The notes under the pieces are model-generated. The model was not told the DNA's origin, ran no database searches, and was given only the letters and a program-made list of their open reading frames with translations. This document shows, in pieces, positions 62,943 to 64,000 of a stretch of DNA of 64,000 nucleotides. The translations under genes were made by a program, and so were the position numbers. Position 1 is the stretch's first letter. Every line of letters begins with the position of its first letter. This DNA comes from Marinobacter sp. (GTDB lineage: Bacteria; Pseudomonadota; Gammaproteobacteria; Pseudomonadales; Oleiphilaceae): positions 39,649 through 103,648 of the forward strand of contig JASBRL010000007.1 in NCBI GenBank assembly GCA_030149475.1, read 5' to 3'.

Positions 62943-63645
62943 TCCTGACCAGCCTATCGCCGGACCGAACCAACAACCCATCGACTTTTCTTTGGTAATC
63001 GCTTCTGCGGTTCACGATATGAAAAACTCTTTGGGCATGTTATTGCATTCGCTGGACGAACTACGCGAAGAATACGCCGACAGCCCTGCCAGCTCGGAGC
63101 GCTTCAATACGCTTCAGTATGAGGCTGAACGGGTGCACAGCGACCTTATTCAGTTGTTGGGGATATACCGACTGGGTGAAGAACACCTGACTGCCCACGT
63201 GGAAGAGCATTTTGTGCCGGACTTCCTGGCCGAGCAGCTTGCCCGCCATCAACCCCTGCTGGAAGGGCACAACATTCAGTACTCGATCAATGATGAAGAG
63301 CTTAACGGTTTTTTTGACCGCGACCTGCTCATCGGAGTACTCAATAACACCATTAACAACGCGATCCGCTATACCTCTGGCAAGTTGATCCTGTCCGCCC
63401 GTCAGCGCGACGGGTATCTCGTTCTTGGTGTAGAGGATGACGGCCAGGGCTATCCCGATGCCATGCAACTAGGCGGCAGCGGTGCTCATAACTCCCTGGA
63501 CTTTAACAGTGGCAGCACCAGCCTGGGCCTGTTTTTTGCGGCATCGGTTGCCCGTCTTCACAGCAACGGTGGGCGCCAGGGCTTTATTAGACTGCACAAC
63601 AACGGCGACCTGGGAGGGGGCACTTTCGAGATCTGGATACCCTGA
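62920..63645 (+). CDS. Cytosolic sensor histidine kinase
   Basis: A compact kinase of 241 residues with no membrane helix and no recognised sensor domain. Seen: the H-box SAVHDMKNSLGMLLHSL with His32, and an ATPase domain with NNTINNAIRYT (N box, about 143-153), EDDGQGYP (G1) and TSLGLFFAASVARLH (G2). The start overlaps the end of the REC-TPR gene; a second ATG two codons later is equally possible. Its likely partner is the REC-TPR protein or the hybrid kinase's receiver. Confidence 0.88.
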   Translation: MTMTRQTDPDQPIAGPNQQPIDFSLVIASAVHDMKNSLGMLLHSLDELREEYADSPASSERFNTLQYEAERVHSDLIQLLGIYRLGEEHLTAHVEEHFVPDFLAEQLARHQPLLEGHNIQYSINDEELNGFFDRDLLIGVLNNTINNAIRYTSGKLILSARQRDGYLVLGVEDDGQGYPDAMQLGGSGAHNSLDFNSGSTSLGLFFAASVARLHSNGGRQGFIRLHNNGDLGGGTFEIWIP

Positions 63646-63659
63646 CCAAATAAAAAAAT

Positions 63660-63684
63660 GCCCCAACATCAAGGATGCTGGGGC
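63660..63684. terminator. Bidirectional rho-independent terminator
   Basis: GCCCCAACATC, AAG loop, GATGCTGGGGC: an 11-bp stem with one mismatch, 14 nt after the histidine kinase stop. On the plus strand it is followed by a T-rich stretch with interruptions; on the minus strand by CATTTTTTTATTT, a strong T run. So it should end the signalling operon and, more strongly, any minus-strand transcript coming from the right. Confidence 0.85.
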
Positions 63685-63859
63685 TTGTCTATTTAGGAGC
63701 CTTTACGCCATTTCCGGTGTGACGATGACCTACTTTGCTCAGGCCAGTCGGCCTTCGGCCCTTCGGGCCCGTCGTCACGGTGTTCCGACGTCCTGCGCTT
63801 ACCTGCGGCAAGCTTGTCGCATGGGGCCTTTTGTAGCTGACAACAGATCATCGAATCCA

Positions 63860-64000
63860 ATCGAGTAGGAGGGGGAGTTACCTCCCCCGTCCTCTCACAC
63901 CACCGGGCATACGGTTCCGTACCACGGCGGTTCATGGTTGGCTCGGAAGCCGAGTCATCGTATCCAACAAGCTTACCAGAGACAGACGGTCGAACACCTT
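63860..64000 (-). mobile_element. Group II intron, 3' end (domains V-VI), running off the window
   Basis: On the minus strand, a 36-nt hairpin (63899-63933, containing CCGCCGTGG-TACGG-AACC-GTATG-CCCGGTGG) is followed by a second stem with arms GGGGGAG/CTCCCCC and then CTACTCGAT. This is the layout of bacterial group II intron domains V and VI: the unpaired A lies 7 nt before the end, and the last two bases are AT, consistent with the AY rule for intron ends. Expected beyond the right edge are domain IV and the reverse transcriptase/maturase gene. The family class cannot be assigned from this fragment. Confidence 0.6.

Noticed and set aside
63693..63935. 80-residue minus-strand open frame starting MNRRGTEPYARWC
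   Set aside because: It reads through the domain V-VI hairpins of the intron and its flank; the similarity of such frames across genomes reflects conserved intron RNA, not protein.

Overview
The window reads as a core-genome segment of a GC-rich, motile gammaproteobacterium of the Pseudomonas/Marinobacter/Oceanospirillales kind. Several blocks match known Pseudomonas neighbourhoods: ampE-ampD-DUF1631-nadC, DUF2066/CDP-alcohol transferase/hda beside purM-purN, and the DUF368-pcm-surE-truD-ispF-ispD-ftsB-eno-kdsA-pyrG-tilS-accA-dnaE run with nlpD-rpoS beside it. I found no rRNA, tRNA, CRISPR array or prophage. A species cannot be named from sequence reading alone.

Layout. 0-10.5 kb: the tail of a cobalamin adenosyltransferase, a chemoreceptor with a strong sigma-28-type promoter, ampE/ampD, a large DUF1631 protein, nadC, and a MASE1-PAS-GGDEF-EAL protein whose EAL half looks crippled. 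10.6-21.2 kb: YqcC, an orphan ParA-like ATPase, Hda, a CDP-alcohol phosphotransferase and DUF2066 (minus strand), purM-purN and DUF3108 (plus), then AvtA, a YjaG-like protein, Dcd and Mrp (minus). 21.3-30.7 kb: metG, the complete rnfABCDGE electron-transport operon, nth and a DUF5924/DUF2914 membrane protein (plus). 30.8-49.1 kb: an almost unbroken minus-strand housekeeping block from dnaE to rpoS, with a chalcone-isomerase-like periplasmic protein beyond it. 49.2-57.4 kb: arsC, wrbA, DUF2069 and an orphan GspE/PilB-type ATPase (plus), then DUF3080, the mtnB-mtnD-mtnC methionine-salvage genes, XdhC, a tiny three-repeat lipoprotein and smrA (minus). 57.7-63.7 kb: a three-gene signalling operon. 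The right edge carries what looks like the 3' end (domains V-VI) of a group II intron on the minus strand.

How genes work together. AmpD, AmpE and NlpD concern peptidoglycan recycling and division. IspD/IspF, the DUF368 undecaprenyl-phosphate transporter family, KdsA and AccA feed envelope lipids, carriers and LPS. FtsB serves division. Hda, DnaE, PyrG, PurM/N and Dcd serve replication and nucleotide supply. RNF is membrane energy coupling, and its neighbour Nth is an Fe-S repair enzyme. MtnB/D/C carry methylthioadenosine salvage from methylthioribulose-1-phosphate onward. Many housekeeping genes overlap by 4 nt (ATGA), so they are probably translationally coupled.

The least explained items are: the signalling operon (SLC5-like hybrid kinase, REC-TPR protein, small cytosolic kinase); two very small lipoprotein genes (38 and 63 codons); three 10-bp-phased TGAC repeats in the -35 region of the DUF1631 gene; the orphan GspE-type and ParA-type ATPases; XdhC without a visible molybdenum enzyme; and the intron fragment with its flank. 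No computation was run: family assignments rest on motif recognition, and promoter, terminator and operon calls are inferences from sequence.
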